A program made the position numbers and the translations under genes. DNA of 64,000 nucleotides from Faucicola tetraodonis (GTDB taxonomy: Bacteria; Pseudomonadota; Gammaproteobacteria; Pseudomonadales; Moraxellaceae). The stretch lies in the NCBI GenBank assembly GCA_032017425.1, contig DALZPW010000009.1. One strand, written 5' to 3'. Below are positions 26,040 through 34,335 of the stretch, in pieces. The number at the start of each line of letters is the position of its first letter. Positions within the stretch are counted from its first letter, which is position 1. The notes below the pieces were generated by a model that searched no databases, was not told the origin of the DNA, and worked only from the letters and a program-made list of their open reading frames with translations.

Positions 26040-27200
26040 ATGGGTGGTAGCATGATTGGCAGTTGGCTAGGTCATCTTGGAGCGCTCATTGCCGTCTTGG
26101 TAATCCTATGGTCGTGCCTAAAAACCGTGCAACTCAAAGCGCGAACAGATAATCTGCAAATCCTGCTGCAACTGGTCAGTTTCTACGCGCGCTATTGGTT
26201 TGTTTGGTTGTTGGTGTGGGCAAACGTGCAACTGCTGTATGACAACCAAATTATTTACTGGCTGCTTATCGCGTTATCCTTGTTGTATATCTATATGAGC
26301 TGGGTTGAGCCCAATCGGCTGCGCGTTTCGCATTTTTCAATCAATTTGACCGTATCTGCGACCTATCAACCTGCGACCGATATTTCACTGGCTGCGCCAT
26401 TATCACAATCTATCAAACGACAAGCTGCAAAAATTGCGGTGCTGAGTGATATCCACATTGGTATATTTTCTAACCCCCATCAGTTAGCGCGTTTGGTAAA
26501 ATGCCTTAATCGCTTAGATGTTGATGCGGTGCTTATTTTGGGTGATTGGTTATATCAAGCGACAACTTTGGATGCCCAACTAAGCCCATTTAAAACGCTG
26601 AACAAGCCTTGCTATACCGTCCTTAGCGATGCCGATACCCAGCAGGTTATCGATGATGCGCAAAATAGCGAACCTGCTAGCAATATGCAGTTAAAGCACA
26701 TCTTACCAACCTTCGGTATTCAATTATTGCCTGAGCAAGGCTTGTATATTGCAGGGATAAAAATCATAGGCATTCATAATGGCAGTACAATGGATTTACC
26801 GCGCGTGATTGAACAGCAGCGCAGCGCGGGGCAGCCATTAGTCATTGCCACCCATGATATCAAGCAGTTAGAAGCCAATCCACGAACCTTAAGTGACGCC
26901 AACAACGATACGTTGGTGATTGCGGGGCAAACGCATGGGGGGCAGGTCAATATACCTGTATTGACACCGCTGATGGTCAGAGCATTGACAGGCAATAAAC
27001 TGGCGGCAGGGTTACGTCAACCCGATATACCCAAACAATCCGACTATCATCCCAAAGCACTCAATGCGGCTAACAAACCCAGCAAACGCTACCAAGTATG
27101 GGTGAATACTGGGATTGGCATGACAGGGTTGCCGTTTCGTTTTAATTGTCCCCCTACCATTGATGTGCTAACCATCCAAGTTCAAACGGCTAATACTTAA
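26040..27200 (+). CDS. Membrane-anchored metallophosphoesterase relative, motif lost
   Basis: A 386-residue protein with three or four N-terminal hydrophobic segments (about residues 5-22, 45-65, 70-90) and a calcineurin-like phosphoesterase domain of the YkuE/YaeI type. The first metal motif (SDIHIG, near residue 136), the GD of ILGDWLY and the late THGGQVN are present. The expected GNH(D/E) motif is missing: the aligned segment reads VLSDADTQ. Enzyme activity is therefore doubtful. It is divergent from nadB and upstream of dapA but separated by over 200 bases. Confidence 0.75.
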   Translation: MGGSMIGSWLGHLGALIAVLVILWSCLKTVQLKARTDNLQILLQLVSFYARYWFVWLLVWANVQLLYDNQIIYWLLIALSLLYIYMSWVEPNRLRVSHFSINLTVSATYQPATDISLAAPLSQSIKRQAAKIAVLSDIHIGIFSNPHQLARLVKCLNRLDVDAVLILGDWLYQATTLDAQLSPFKTLNKPCYTVLSDADTQQVIDDAQNSEPASNMQLKHILPTFGIQLLPEQGLYIAGIKIIGIHNGSTMDLPRVIEQQRSAGQPLVIATHDIKQLEANPRTLSDANNDTLVIAGQTHGGQVNIPVLTPLMVRALTGNKLAAGLRQPDIPKQSDYHPKALNAANKPSKRYQVWVNTGIGMTGLPFRFNCPPTIDVLTIQVQTANT

Positions 27201-27345
27201 CCAATCCCATTAAACAATCCGACTAATCAGGGTAAACCAGTCATTGCCTTATTATCAGGTTAAGTGGGGTCTATAACCTGTTTTGCTACAGCAATGGAGA
27301 AACTTGCGTTTGCTATCAAAGCGCTTAAACTTCGCCCCAAATGTA

Positions 27346-27354
27346 TGCTACACT
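27346..27354 (+). promoter_or_regulatory. Extended -10 element for dapA operon
   Basis: TGCTACACT lies about 70 bases upstream of dapA, with a loose -35 (TTAAAC, 27325-27330) 18 bases before the hexamer. Confidence 0.35.
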
Positions 27355-27424
27355 AGACAAAAATTTTCAAAAAATTGTCGCAGCTGTTACATATTCTACT
27401 TAAGGTTTTGTCCAAGGTATTGTT

Positions 27425-28318
27425 ATGACCCCCATTTTAGATAAACTACAAGGCTCTATGGTCGCGTTGATTACACCTATGCATAGCAATGGTGACGTCG
27501 ATTGGCAATCATTGGCAAATCTCATTGATTGGCAAATCGAGCAAGGTACGGACGTACTGGTATCGGTCGGTACGACGGGTGAATCCGCAACCTTATCCAT
27601 GCAAGAGCATGTGGATGTCATTGAATTTACCATGAAGCAAGTGGGTGGTCGTATTCCCGTCATCGCGGGTACCGGCGCTAACAATACAGTTGAAGCCATT
27701 GAGCTGACCCAGCACGCCAAACAGGCGGGCGCTGATGCCGCGCTGTTGGTTGTGCCCTACTACAACAAACCGACCCAAGAAGGGCTATACTTACACTATA
27801 AAGCCATTGCTGAAGCCGTAGACATTCCCCAAGTGTTATACAACGTACCCGGGCGCACTGTTGTTGATATGCAGCAAGCCACTGTCGAGCGCTTAGCGGA
27901 CATCGAAAATATCATCGCGATTAAAGATGCGACCGGTGACGTGGCGCGTGGTGCCAAACTGATTGAAGCAGTAAAAGGTCGCATGATTGTATGGTCAGGG
28001 GATGATGAAAGCGCGTTAGCACTGATGCGTCATGGGGCAAAAGGCAATATCTCAGTGACCGCCAATGTCGCACCAAAAATCATGAGCCAAATTTTTGGCT
28101 TGGCACTCAAAGGTGAGTTTGAACAAGCCGAGGCATTAAACCAAAAAATAGCCCATTTACACCAAGATTTATTTATCGAGTCAAGTCCAATTCCTGCAAA
28201 ATATGCCTTATACAAAATGGGTCATATTGAGCAAGGTATCCGTTTACCATTAACTTGGCTTACCCCAGAACACCAACAAGTGATGGATGAAGCACTTGCC
28301 AAAGCAGGTTTACTATGA
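27425..28318 (+). CDS. dapA: 4-hydroxy-tetrahydrodipicolinate synthase
   Basis: DapA condenses pyruvate with aspartate semialdehyde, the entry to lysine and meso-diaminopimelate synthesis (a peptidoglycan component). The 297-residue TIM-barrel protein shows GTTGESATL (substrate loop), YNVPGRT (catalytic tyrosine) and IAIKDATGD (Schiff-base lysine). The stop overlaps the start of the next lipoprotein gene by four bases (ATGA), so translation is coupled. Confidence 0.97.
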   Translation: MTPILDKLQGSMVALITPMHSNGDVDWQSLANLIDWQIEQGTDVLVSVGTTGESATLSMQEHVDVIEFTMKQVGGRIPVIAGTGANNTVEAIELTQHAKQAGADAALLVVPYYNKPTQEGLYLHYKAIAEAVDIPQVLYNVPGRTVVDMQQATVERLADIENIIAIKDATGDVARGAKLIEAVKGRMIVWSGDDESALALMRHGAKGNISVTANVAPKIMSQIFGLALKGEFEQAEALNQKIAHLHQDLFIESSPIPAKYALYKMGHIEQGIRLPLTWLTPEHQQVMDEALAKAGLL

Positions 28319-28614
28319 AAAAAACACGCAGCGCTAACCACAATCGATTCAATGCCCAGCTAGCCCTAGCGATTATTGCCTCTGCTAGCATTGCTATGAC
28401 AGGCTGTACTACTTTTAAACGTAAAGTTGGCGACAATTCTTTGGACTATACCAAAACCAAAAAACTTGAACCCATCCAATTACCGGCAGATGCACAAACG
28501 CTACCTTTTACGCCAGTTTATGCAGTGCCGCAATCGGGTGAAAATACGTTAAAAATCACAAAAGAAGGCAGTAAGCGTTTTGAGCTACCGCGTCCAATTA
28601 GTACCGTAAAATAG
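28315..28614 (+). CDS. Short BamC/NlpB-like lipoprotein
   Basis: A 99-residue lipoprotein with signal peptide and lipobox (IAMTGC, Cys near residue 31). The mature part is 69 residues; the segment LDYTKTKKLEPIQLPADAQT followed by PVYAVP resembles the N-terminal, mostly unstructured part of BamC, the accessory lipoprotein of the outer-membrane assembly complex that wraps along BamD. The dapA-bamC-purC order supports this. Both globular helix-grip domains of BamC are absent, so it is either a minimal form or a separate short lipoprotein. No frameshift remnant is visible before purC. Confidence 0.6.
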   Translation: MKKTRSANHNRFNAQLALAIIASASIAMTGCTTFKRKVGDNSLDYTKTKKLEPIQLPADAQTLPFTPVYAVPQSGENTLKITKEGSKRFELPRPISTVK

Positions 28615-28748
28615 AGAGTGGCTGACCGCATCTATGATAGTTTGCAGCTGGTGTTGCTAACCGCGTATCAGCCAATCAATGCAACTGTCATAAATTAGCT
28701 ACACTGAGCCAACCTTAGCCAATCTTAAACAGCCATTTGGGAATTACC

Positions 28749-29477
28749 ATGCAAAAACTCGATTTACTTTATAAAGGCAAAGCAAAATCAGTCTTCGAAA
28801 CTGACAATCCAGATTATCTGATTTTAGAATTTCGTGATGATACCTCTGCTTTCAACGGCGAGCGTATCGAACAGTTAGCGCGTAAAGGCAAAGTCAATAA
28901 CCGCTTTAATGCCTTTATCATGCAAAAACTCAGCGAAGCTGGCATCGAAACCCATTTTGAACAGCAATTATCGGATGAAGAAGTGCTGGTCAAACGCCTA
29001 ACAATGATTCCCGTCGAGTGTGTGGTACGTAATTATGCCGCAGGCAGCCTAGTACGTCGCTTAGGTCTACAAGAAGGTCAACCCTTGACGCCACCTACCT
29101 TTGAATTATTCTATAAAGATGACGGTCTGGGCGACCCAATGGTGAATGATTCATTAGCGGTATCACTCGGTTGGGCAACACAAGCACAACTGGATGAAAT
29201 GAAAGCCTTAACTTTCAAAGTGAATGACGTGTTATCAAAAATGTTTGATGACGGTGGTTTGATGCTGGTGGATTTCAAACTAGAATTTGGGGTATTCAAA
29301 GACCGTATCGTACTGGGCGATGAGTTCTCGCCAGATGGTTGCCGCGTCTGGGACAAACAAACCAAGAAAAAACTGGATAAAGACCGTTTCCGTCAAAGCC
29401 TAGGTGATGTGGTCGAAGGTTATGAAGAAGTTGCCCAGCGTATTGGCGTGTCTTTGGTTGATGAGTCAGGTCGATAA
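28749..29477 (+). CDS. purC: Phosphoribosylaminoimidazole-succinocarboxamide synthase
   Basis: PurC joins aspartate to CAIR with ATP to give SAICAR in purine synthesis. The 242-residue protein begins LYKGKAKSVF and contains the signatures VPVECVVRNYAAGSL and LVDFKLEFG. ATG 28749 fits the family; an in-frame start at 28737 is less likely. It follows the BamC-like gene after 134 bases. PurE, an earlier step, is elsewhere in this window. Confidence 0.97.
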   Translation: MQKLDLLYKGKAKSVFETDNPDYLILEFRDDTSAFNGERIEQLARKGKVNNRFNAFIMQKLSEAGIETHFEQQLSDEEVLVKRLTMIPVECVVRNYAAGSLVRRLGLQEGQPLTPPTFELFYKDDGLGDPMVNDSLAVSLGWATQAQLDEMKALTFKVNDVLSKMFDDGGLMLVDFKLEFGVFKDRIVLGDEFSPDGCRVWDKQTKKKLDKDRFRQSLGDVVEGYEEVAQRIGVSLVDESGR

Positions 29478-29606
29478 ATCGGACGCATTCATCAAGCTAG
29501 CTAATCGCTACAGCGAATCTAATTAAGTCCAATTAAATTTGGATGACATGTGAAATAGATAAACATCTAAAACTGGGGCTTGCTCCAGTTTTGTGTTTTT
29601 AGCAGG

Positions 29607-29640
29607 TTATTTAAGTTTAAATTTAAGTTTAAATTTTTAG
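29607..29640. repeat. Short 12-bp AT-rich repeat upstream of FUSC gene
   Basis: TAAGTTTAAATT occurs in two adjacent copies in the short gap before the FUSC start at 29649. The unit is itself nearly palindromic. Confidence 0.5.
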
Positions 29641-29648
29641 CCCTCAAT

Positions 29649-30749
29649 ATGATTAACAAAAGAGTCTTTCATTTGGACAACATTATCACTCACCAATATA
29701 TCAAGCACCCGCTCACCACCTTAACCCAATTCAATCGCAATCCCAGACCTTGGCATATGCCGTTGTTTGTGGCATTTGCGATTAGTTTTCCAGTGATGGT
29801 CGGGGCGTATCTGGGTGATTTGCGCATGGGGCTACTCGCGTCACTCGGTGCGATGGTGATTTTAAACTTACCCTATACTGGGTCTTTATTGTCTCGCATG
29901 ACCACGGTATTGGCGTGTAGTTTTGGGATGGTCGCGTGTTTTGCCGTTGGCTTGGTCGCCCATAACGTGCCCATCCTGACAATTCCCCTGATGTTTTTTG
30001 TGACCTTTTGGTGTACGCTGTTTAGCCGTTATTATAAGCTGCCACCGCCTGCTGGGCTGTTTATCATCATGGCGTCAGCGATTGCGCTGTTTATGCCCGC
30101 ACCCGTGGCACAAATCCCACAGCTGATAGGGGTGGTGGCATTGGGCGCGTTGTTTGCGGGGATGGTGGCGTGTTTTTATGCGTTACTGCTGATTTATAAC
30201 AAGCCTGTCTTGCCGCTAAAGGCACCGATGCCTGTGCGAGAGATTTTGGGTGATACCCTGATTGTATCAGCGTTTATCGCCTTATCATTGCTGCTCGCGC
30301 TGTGGCTAGAGATGCCTAAGCCCTATTGGGTGCCGATGAGCTGCTATGTCATCATGCAAGGGATGAATTTTCAAAGCATGTGGGGCAAGCAGATACATCG
30401 GATTGTGGGTACAGCGATTGGTATGCTGCTAGCTTGGCTATTGCTATCGGTGCATTTGAGCGATATGGGTGTGGCGCTAGGCATTTTTGGCATGATGTTT
30501 TGTATTGAGACTTTTGTGGTACGCCATTACGGGGTGGCGGTTATTTTTATCACCCCCCTGACCATCTTTTTGGCAGAGTACAGCGCGGTGCAGCCTACCG
30601 CAATCAGTGAGATTATCGTCACGCGGTTTTGGGATACCGTGCTCGGCTGTCTCATGGGTGTGCTAGGCGGTATTGTCATTTTATCACCGATAGTGAGGCA
30701 AAAATTACAAGTCATTGTTGATAAAATCGTGGCGAAATTGCCAATTTAG
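29649..30749 (+). CDS. FUSC-family inner-membrane protein
   Basis: A 366-residue membrane protein with two blocks of about five to six hydrophobic helices (residues about 35-175 and 200-350), the repeated architecture of FUSC (fusaric acid resistance-like / YccS) proteins. The start of each block has the typical P-x-W/Y pattern (RPWHMPLFVAF; PKPYWVPMSCYV). The large cytoplasmic domain of YccS is missing. Substrate unknown; efflux of aromatic acids is known only for some members. Start ATG 29649 is chosen. A terminator follows. Confidence 0.75.
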   Translation: MINKRVFHLDNIITHQYIKHPLTTLTQFNRNPRPWHMPLFVAFAISFPVMVGAYLGDLRMGLLASLGAMVILNLPYTGSLLSRMTTVLACSFGMVACFAVGLVAHNVPILTIPLMFFVTFWCTLFSRYYKLPPPAGLFIIMASAIALFMPAPVAQIPQLIGVVALGALFAGMVACFYALLLIYNKPVLPLKAPMPVREILGDTLIVSAFIALSLLLALWLEMPKPYWVPMSCYVIMQGMNFQSMWGKQIHRIVGTAIGMLLAWLLLSVHLSDMGVALGIFGMMFCIETFVVRHYGVAVIFITPLTIFLAEYSAVQPTAISEIIVTRFWDTVLGCLMGVLGGIVILSPIVRQKLQVIVDKIVAKLPI

Positions 30750-30769
30750 CTTTTTTATCCAAAAAAACA

Positions 30770-30803
30770 AAAAAGCCACTCGATAATCTGGGTGGCTTTT
30801 TTA
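30770..30803. terminator. Bidirectional terminator between FUSC gene and serB
   Basis: AAAAAGCCAC pairs with GTGGCTTTTT across a 12-base loop; A- and T-runs on both sides serve the two convergent genes. Confidence 0.85.
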
Positions 30804-30848
30804 TAATCTTTAAAATTCATTGTTAAAAATAATCTTTAAAACTAACCG

Positions 30849-31850
30849 CTAACATGAATCGCTCAATCCCAAAATAGTCATCACCCCATCGAGTCCTGCG
30901 ACTGTTACCGCATAATCTGCTTGGTCGCGCACAATTGGTTTGGCGCGATAGGCAATACCGATATCAGCTAGCCCTAGCATTGGCAAGTCATTAGCGCCAT
31001 CGCCTACAGCAACAGTCTCTGACAGCTTAATGCCTAGACGCTGTGCTACGGCTTGCAAAATTTCGGCTTTACGCTTGCCATCTACAATCGCTGAGGTGAC
31101 TTCGCCTGTCACTAGATTATCGACGATATCTAGGTCATTGGCATAACTCTCATCCATCCCTAAGCTGTTTTTCACGTATTCGGCAAAATAGTTAAAGCCG
31201 CCTGAGACCAATACCACATAGTAACCATGATTTTTTAGTGCGCTAATCAAGCGTTTTGCCCCTGGGCTAAAGGTAATGTGATTGGCAATAATATCTTCGA
31301 GCACCTCACTTGATAACCCTTTAAGTAAAGCCACACGGCGAGTAAAGCTTTCGGCAAAATCAATTTCCCCACGCATGGCAGATTCGGTGATCGTATCGAC
31401 TTGCTCACCAATCCCGGCTTTTTTTGCCAATTCTACAATCACTTCTTGCTCAATCAACGTTGAATCCATATCAAACAACGCCAGTTTATGCGGGCGCACC
31501 AATGTCGCAAGAGGCATGACATTGATATCTACGTGATAGAGATTGTTGGCGGCGATTTGTTTGACCCGTTGCGGTAAGTCGCTGATATCGCTATCTAATT
31601 CTAGCGTCACAATCCAGCGAATCGTCGTCACAGGACTGGTTTGCTCAGCTTGGGCGAGTGTGTCATTGGCTTGCCAATCAAGCTCATTGACTAAGGTGTC
31701 TTGATGTAAGAGGCGAATGGCAGGATGAAGGCTTGCAAGGGTTTGGCTAATTTGGCTCAATAGCCCCAATTCAAACTTGGCAGCGCTTAGGGTAATCGCG
31801 TAACTATGGGGAAAATGCTGATTAAGTTGATACAAAAAATTCGTCGTCAT
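30849..31850 (-). CDS. serB: Phosphoserine phosphatase
   Basis: SerB dephosphorylates O-phosphoserine in serine synthesis. The 333-residue protein has an N-terminal ACT-like regulatory region (residues about 1-115) and a HAD phosphatase domain with the nucleophile motif LFDMDSTLI, the VSGGF motif and the metal motif VGDGANDLPML. It is divergent from an Smp-like gene, an arrangement also seen in E. coli (serB/ytjB). Confidence 0.96.
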   Translation of the reverse strand: MTTNFLYQLNQHFPHSYAITLSAAKFELGLLSQISQTLASLHPAIRLLHQDTLVNELDWQANDTLAQAEQTSPVTTIRWIVTLELDSDISDLPQRVKQIAANNLYHVDINVMPLATLVRPHKLALFDMDSTLIEQEVIVELAKKAGIGEQVDTITESAMRGEIDFAESFTRRVALLKGLSSEVLEDIIANHITFSPGAKRLISALKNHGYYVVLVSGGFNYFAEYVKNSLGMDESYANDLDIVDNLVTGEVTSAIVDGKRKAEILQAVAQRLGIKLSETVAVGDGANDLPMLGLADIGIAYRAKPIVRDQADYAVTVAGLDGVMTILGLSDSC

Positions 31851-31889
31851 GGTAGTTTACCCCTTGTATGCCAAAAAAATAAACATGAT

Positions 31890-31898
31890 AATGTAGCA
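31890..31898 (-). promoter_or_regulatory. Extended -10 element for serB
   Basis: On the minus strand this reads TGCTACATT, about 40 bases upstream of the serB start. Same TGCTA core as elsewhere in the window. Confidence 0.35.
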
Positions 31899-31931
31899 TT
31901 TAATCGCTCCTAAAGAAAGTTTAATCTACCC

Positions 31932-33314
31932 ATGAATCATCTAGCCCCCCGTCAAGGCAAATTCGCTATTGTACTACTTATTAGTTTTTGTTTACATTTT
32001 TTGATGCTGACTTTTAGTAGTGAAAAATCCCAATACGAGCAGCGTACCCAAAAGGGTGAAAAAATTGTTGAACAGTTAGCCAAAGAAGCCATGGTGGGAA
32101 TCACCAGCCAAGATAGAATTAGCCTGAGCGTCTTGGCAAACCGCTACCAAGTTGATCAAGAAGTTGCCAAAATTGTCATCAGTGACCAAAACAACCAGCC
32201 GCTGGTGCAAACGGGACAAGCGCAAAACGAAGTGGGGCAGGTGATTGACAAGCCCATTATCCAAAATAACCAAGTTCTCGGTCATGCCACCATCACCATG
32301 AAAGCGGTCTCCAAAGGCGAGATTGTCAGTAGTCAATGGTTGTTTGTATTAGGGTCAGCAATTTTGCATGGGTTTTTATGGCTGATTTATGGCTACATGG
32401 CGCGCCCAACGCAGGAACAGCTTGCGCAATTGGGTGAAAAAGTCCAGCAGCATATCGCGCTTGCCCGTGGTAGCCTAGCATCCACGAGCCCTGTATTGAC
32501 AGCCGATGGTGAATTGCAGTTAGACGAAGACACCTTGTACAATAAAGCAGGGGATAGCAACGCCACCGCGCAACCAGCCGCCACTGGCAAAACCATCAAT
32601 GATTTTTTAAATCGAGAAAAATCAAAATCTGCTAAAGACATTCCCCAAACCCAGCCCACAGCGACCAACATGACTGACAATCTGGCTCAAGAAGCGACAG
32701 TAGACAGCCAAAAACAACCCGAAATCGAATTACAAATTCATTTTTACGACCAGTATCATCTGCTAAAACGGGTGGCACCTGAAGTTGCAAAACCGTATTT
32801 TCAATTGTGTAATCAGCTATTGATGCGCGCATCAAACAGTTTATTTAACTCGTCAAACAATGTGTTAAATCGCTATATCAAAGACGTATATATCAAAGAC
32901 AACTCGCATTTTAATGCCAACGGCGCGGTCGTTCATCTAGCAGGTAAAGCCGAGCAATTGCCACTGGCAGCGGTGTTATTGTCAAAATTGTTGATTATCC
33001 TCAACCAAGTGGTATACGAAAAACACCGTGAGCTATCGCGTTTTGCTTTGCCATTAACCATCGGTACCAGTATCAGTCATCAATTCGATGACGTACAAAA
33101 ACTGATGGCAAACCACGCCAAAGAAGATGGTTTATTACTCCTATATCCACTGGATTTACTTAAAACGTTAGATGGTAAAGTGCAGTTTAAAAACCTGCAA
33201 CATCCGACCACTATCACAGAGCGTGAGATGGTTTGGTACAACGGTTTATCAGAAACCTTGATGACCGAACTCATTGCCAAACGCGATGAAATTTTGACCG
33301 CCACAGAAAAATAA
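31932..33314 (+). CDS. Membrane protein, possibly Smp/YtjB-like
   Basis: A 460-residue protein with an N-terminal membrane segment (residues about 11-29), a periplasmic region of about 100 residues containing a small PAS/sensor-like stretch (VAKIVISDQNNQPLVQTG), a second membrane segment (about 136-156), and a large cytoplasmic part with a Gln/Thr/Ala-rich linker and a C-terminal globular domain. The N-terminal organisation and position divergent from serB recall Smp/YtjB (AhpA) proteins. The cytoplasmic domain is not recognised and makes the protein about twice the YtjB size. Confidence 0.5.
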   Translation: MNHLAPRQGKFAIVLLISFCLHFLMLTFSSEKSQYEQRTQKGEKIVEQLAKEAMVGITSQDRISLSVLANRYQVDQEVAKIVISDQNNQPLVQTGQAQNEVGQVIDKPIIQNNQVLGHATITMKAVSKGEIVSSQWLFVLGSAILHGFLWLIYGYMARPTQEQLAQLGEKVQQHIALARGSLASTSPVLTADGELQLDEDTLYNKAGDSNATAQPAATGKTINDFLNREKSKSAKDIPQTQPTATNMTDNLAQEATVDSQKQPEIELQIHFYDQYHLLKRVAPEVAKPYFQLCNQLLMRASNSLFNSSNNVLNRYIKDVYIKDNSHFNANGAVVHLAGKAEQLPLAAVLLSKLLIILNQVVYEKHRELSRFALPLTIGTSISHQFDDVQKLMANHAKEDGLLLLYPLDLLKTLDGKVQFKNLQHPTTITEREMVWYNGLSETLMTELIAKRDEILTATEK

Positions 33315-33423
33315 ACGAATCATGGCTATTTTTTCTTTCGCCACTTGACTTGACTGACAAAACCCATTATAAGGCTTTATGAAATTGCAAATTTATCGAA
33401 TCGACCAGCGAAAGGAGCACTAA

Positions 33424-33660
33424 ATGGCTGATCCAGATATTGATGATAGCTTTGAAGATGACAGTTTTGATGATGATGATGACGCGCGACTGGTGGATGA
33501 CGACGCATCGGGTCGAAGTCGGGCAAGTAGTCTTGAAAAACGTCGTTTGATTGACAATTTATTGGAAGAAAAGCGTCTAGAGCGCTCACTTAAAGACAGT
33601 TTTGATGACGATCTTGATGACTTAGACGATGACGACGATTTTGACGATGATGAGTTGTAA
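33424..33660 (+). CDS. Hyper-acidic small protein
   Basis: A 78-residue protein, about 40 percent Asp plus Glu. Two Asp-rich ends (residues 4-28 and 58-78) flank a basic helix (SSLEKRRLIDNLLEEKRLERSL). The basic helix resembles the core of short PA3496/DUF3545-type proteins, but I am not sure. A ribosome site (AGGAG) precedes the ATG at 33424 and a strong terminator follows, which supports it as a real gene. The high-Asp codons GAT/GAC make long antisense frames appear on the other strand; these are not genes. Confidence 0.65.
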   Translation: MADPDIDDSFEDDSFDDDDDARLVDDDASGRSRASSLEKRRLIDNLLEEKRLERSLKDSFDDDLDDLDDDDDFDDDEL

Positions 33661-33667
33661 GTCAAGC

Positions 33668-33704
33668 AAAAGGTTAATACACTAGGTATTAACCTTTCTT
33701 TTTT
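33668..33704 (+). terminator. Strong terminator after the acidic protein gene
   Basis: AAAAGGTTAATA and TATTAACCTTT form an 11-base stem with a 7-base loop, followed by CTTTTTT. Confidence 0.85.
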
Positions 33705-33741
33705 CAATCCGCTTTTTTGATAAAATACTAGGATAACCACC

Positions 33742-34281
33742 ATGGATTTTGATGATTTAATCGATTTTTTAGACAGTGATGACAATGAATTTGGGCTATC
33801 GAGCATCGCTACACACGGCTTTTTAACCGCCTCTATTGTCGGCAAACCTTTAGACAATTGGCAAACCTATCTTTTTGAAGGGCATGAAAAACAAGTCAAG
33901 CCAGAGGTGCTAGCAGCCATTGAACAGTGGCGTGATGAGCTGCAAGCCATGCTGCAAGATGAGCGTGAAATTGAGCTGCCTTTTGATGTCGAAGAAACTG
34001 ACTATCTCGATATTGAAAACTCAGAAATCAGCGAATGGTCGGTGGGCTTTGTTGATGCCATGTATGCCAGCGATGACGAAGAAGATGATTGGTTTGATAA
34101 TGACGACAGCGAAGAAGATGTGGCAATGCTGACGTTACCGATGATTTTGTTTAGTGGCATTGATGAAGACCAACCTGATATGCAAGAGCTACTCAAAGAC
34201 CCAGAAACCATGAGTCAAATGGCACAAGCCATAGAAAAAAATATCGTTGAGCTGTTCTTACTCTTTCATACCAATGATTAA
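33742..34281 (+). CDS. UPF0149 (YecA/YgfB-like) protein
   Basis: A 179-residue acidic protein. The N-terminal half (DFDDLIDFLDSDD, then SSIATHGFLTASIVGKPLDNWQTYLF) and the C-terminal part (VGFVDAM, then IEKNIVELFLLF) match the UPF0149 fold shared by YecA and YgfB. There is no C-terminal SEC-C zinc motif, so it is closer to YgfB than to full-length YecA. Function unknown in most species. It carries an extra Asp/Glu-rich loop near residues 112-130. A strong terminator separates it from convergent argG. Confidence 0.75.
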   Translation: MDFDDLIDFLDSDDNEFGLSSIATHGFLTASIVGKPLDNWQTYLFEGHEKQVKPEVLAAIEQWRDELQAMLQDEREIELPFDVEETDYLDIENSEISEWSVGFVDAMYASDDEEDDWFDNDDSEEDVAMLTLPMILFSGIDEDQPDMQELLKDPETMSQMAQAIEKNIVELFLLFHTND

Positions 34282-34291
34282 TGGTAGTCAC

Positions 34292-34326
34292 AAAAAAGGG
34301 CAATCGCATCGATTGCCCTTTTTTTA
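34292..34326. terminator. Bidirectional terminator between UPF0149 gene and argG
   Basis: AAAAAAGGGCAATCG and CGATTGCCCTTTTTT form a long perfect stem with a 3-base loop. Confidence 0.9.
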
Positions 34327-34335
34327 TTTACCGCA

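Noticed and set aside
33420..33857. Long Ser/Lys-rich minus-strand frames opposite the acidic proteins
   Set aside because: They are the mirror image of GAT/GAC-rich codons of the plus-strand genes, cross a terminator and lack a ribosome site.
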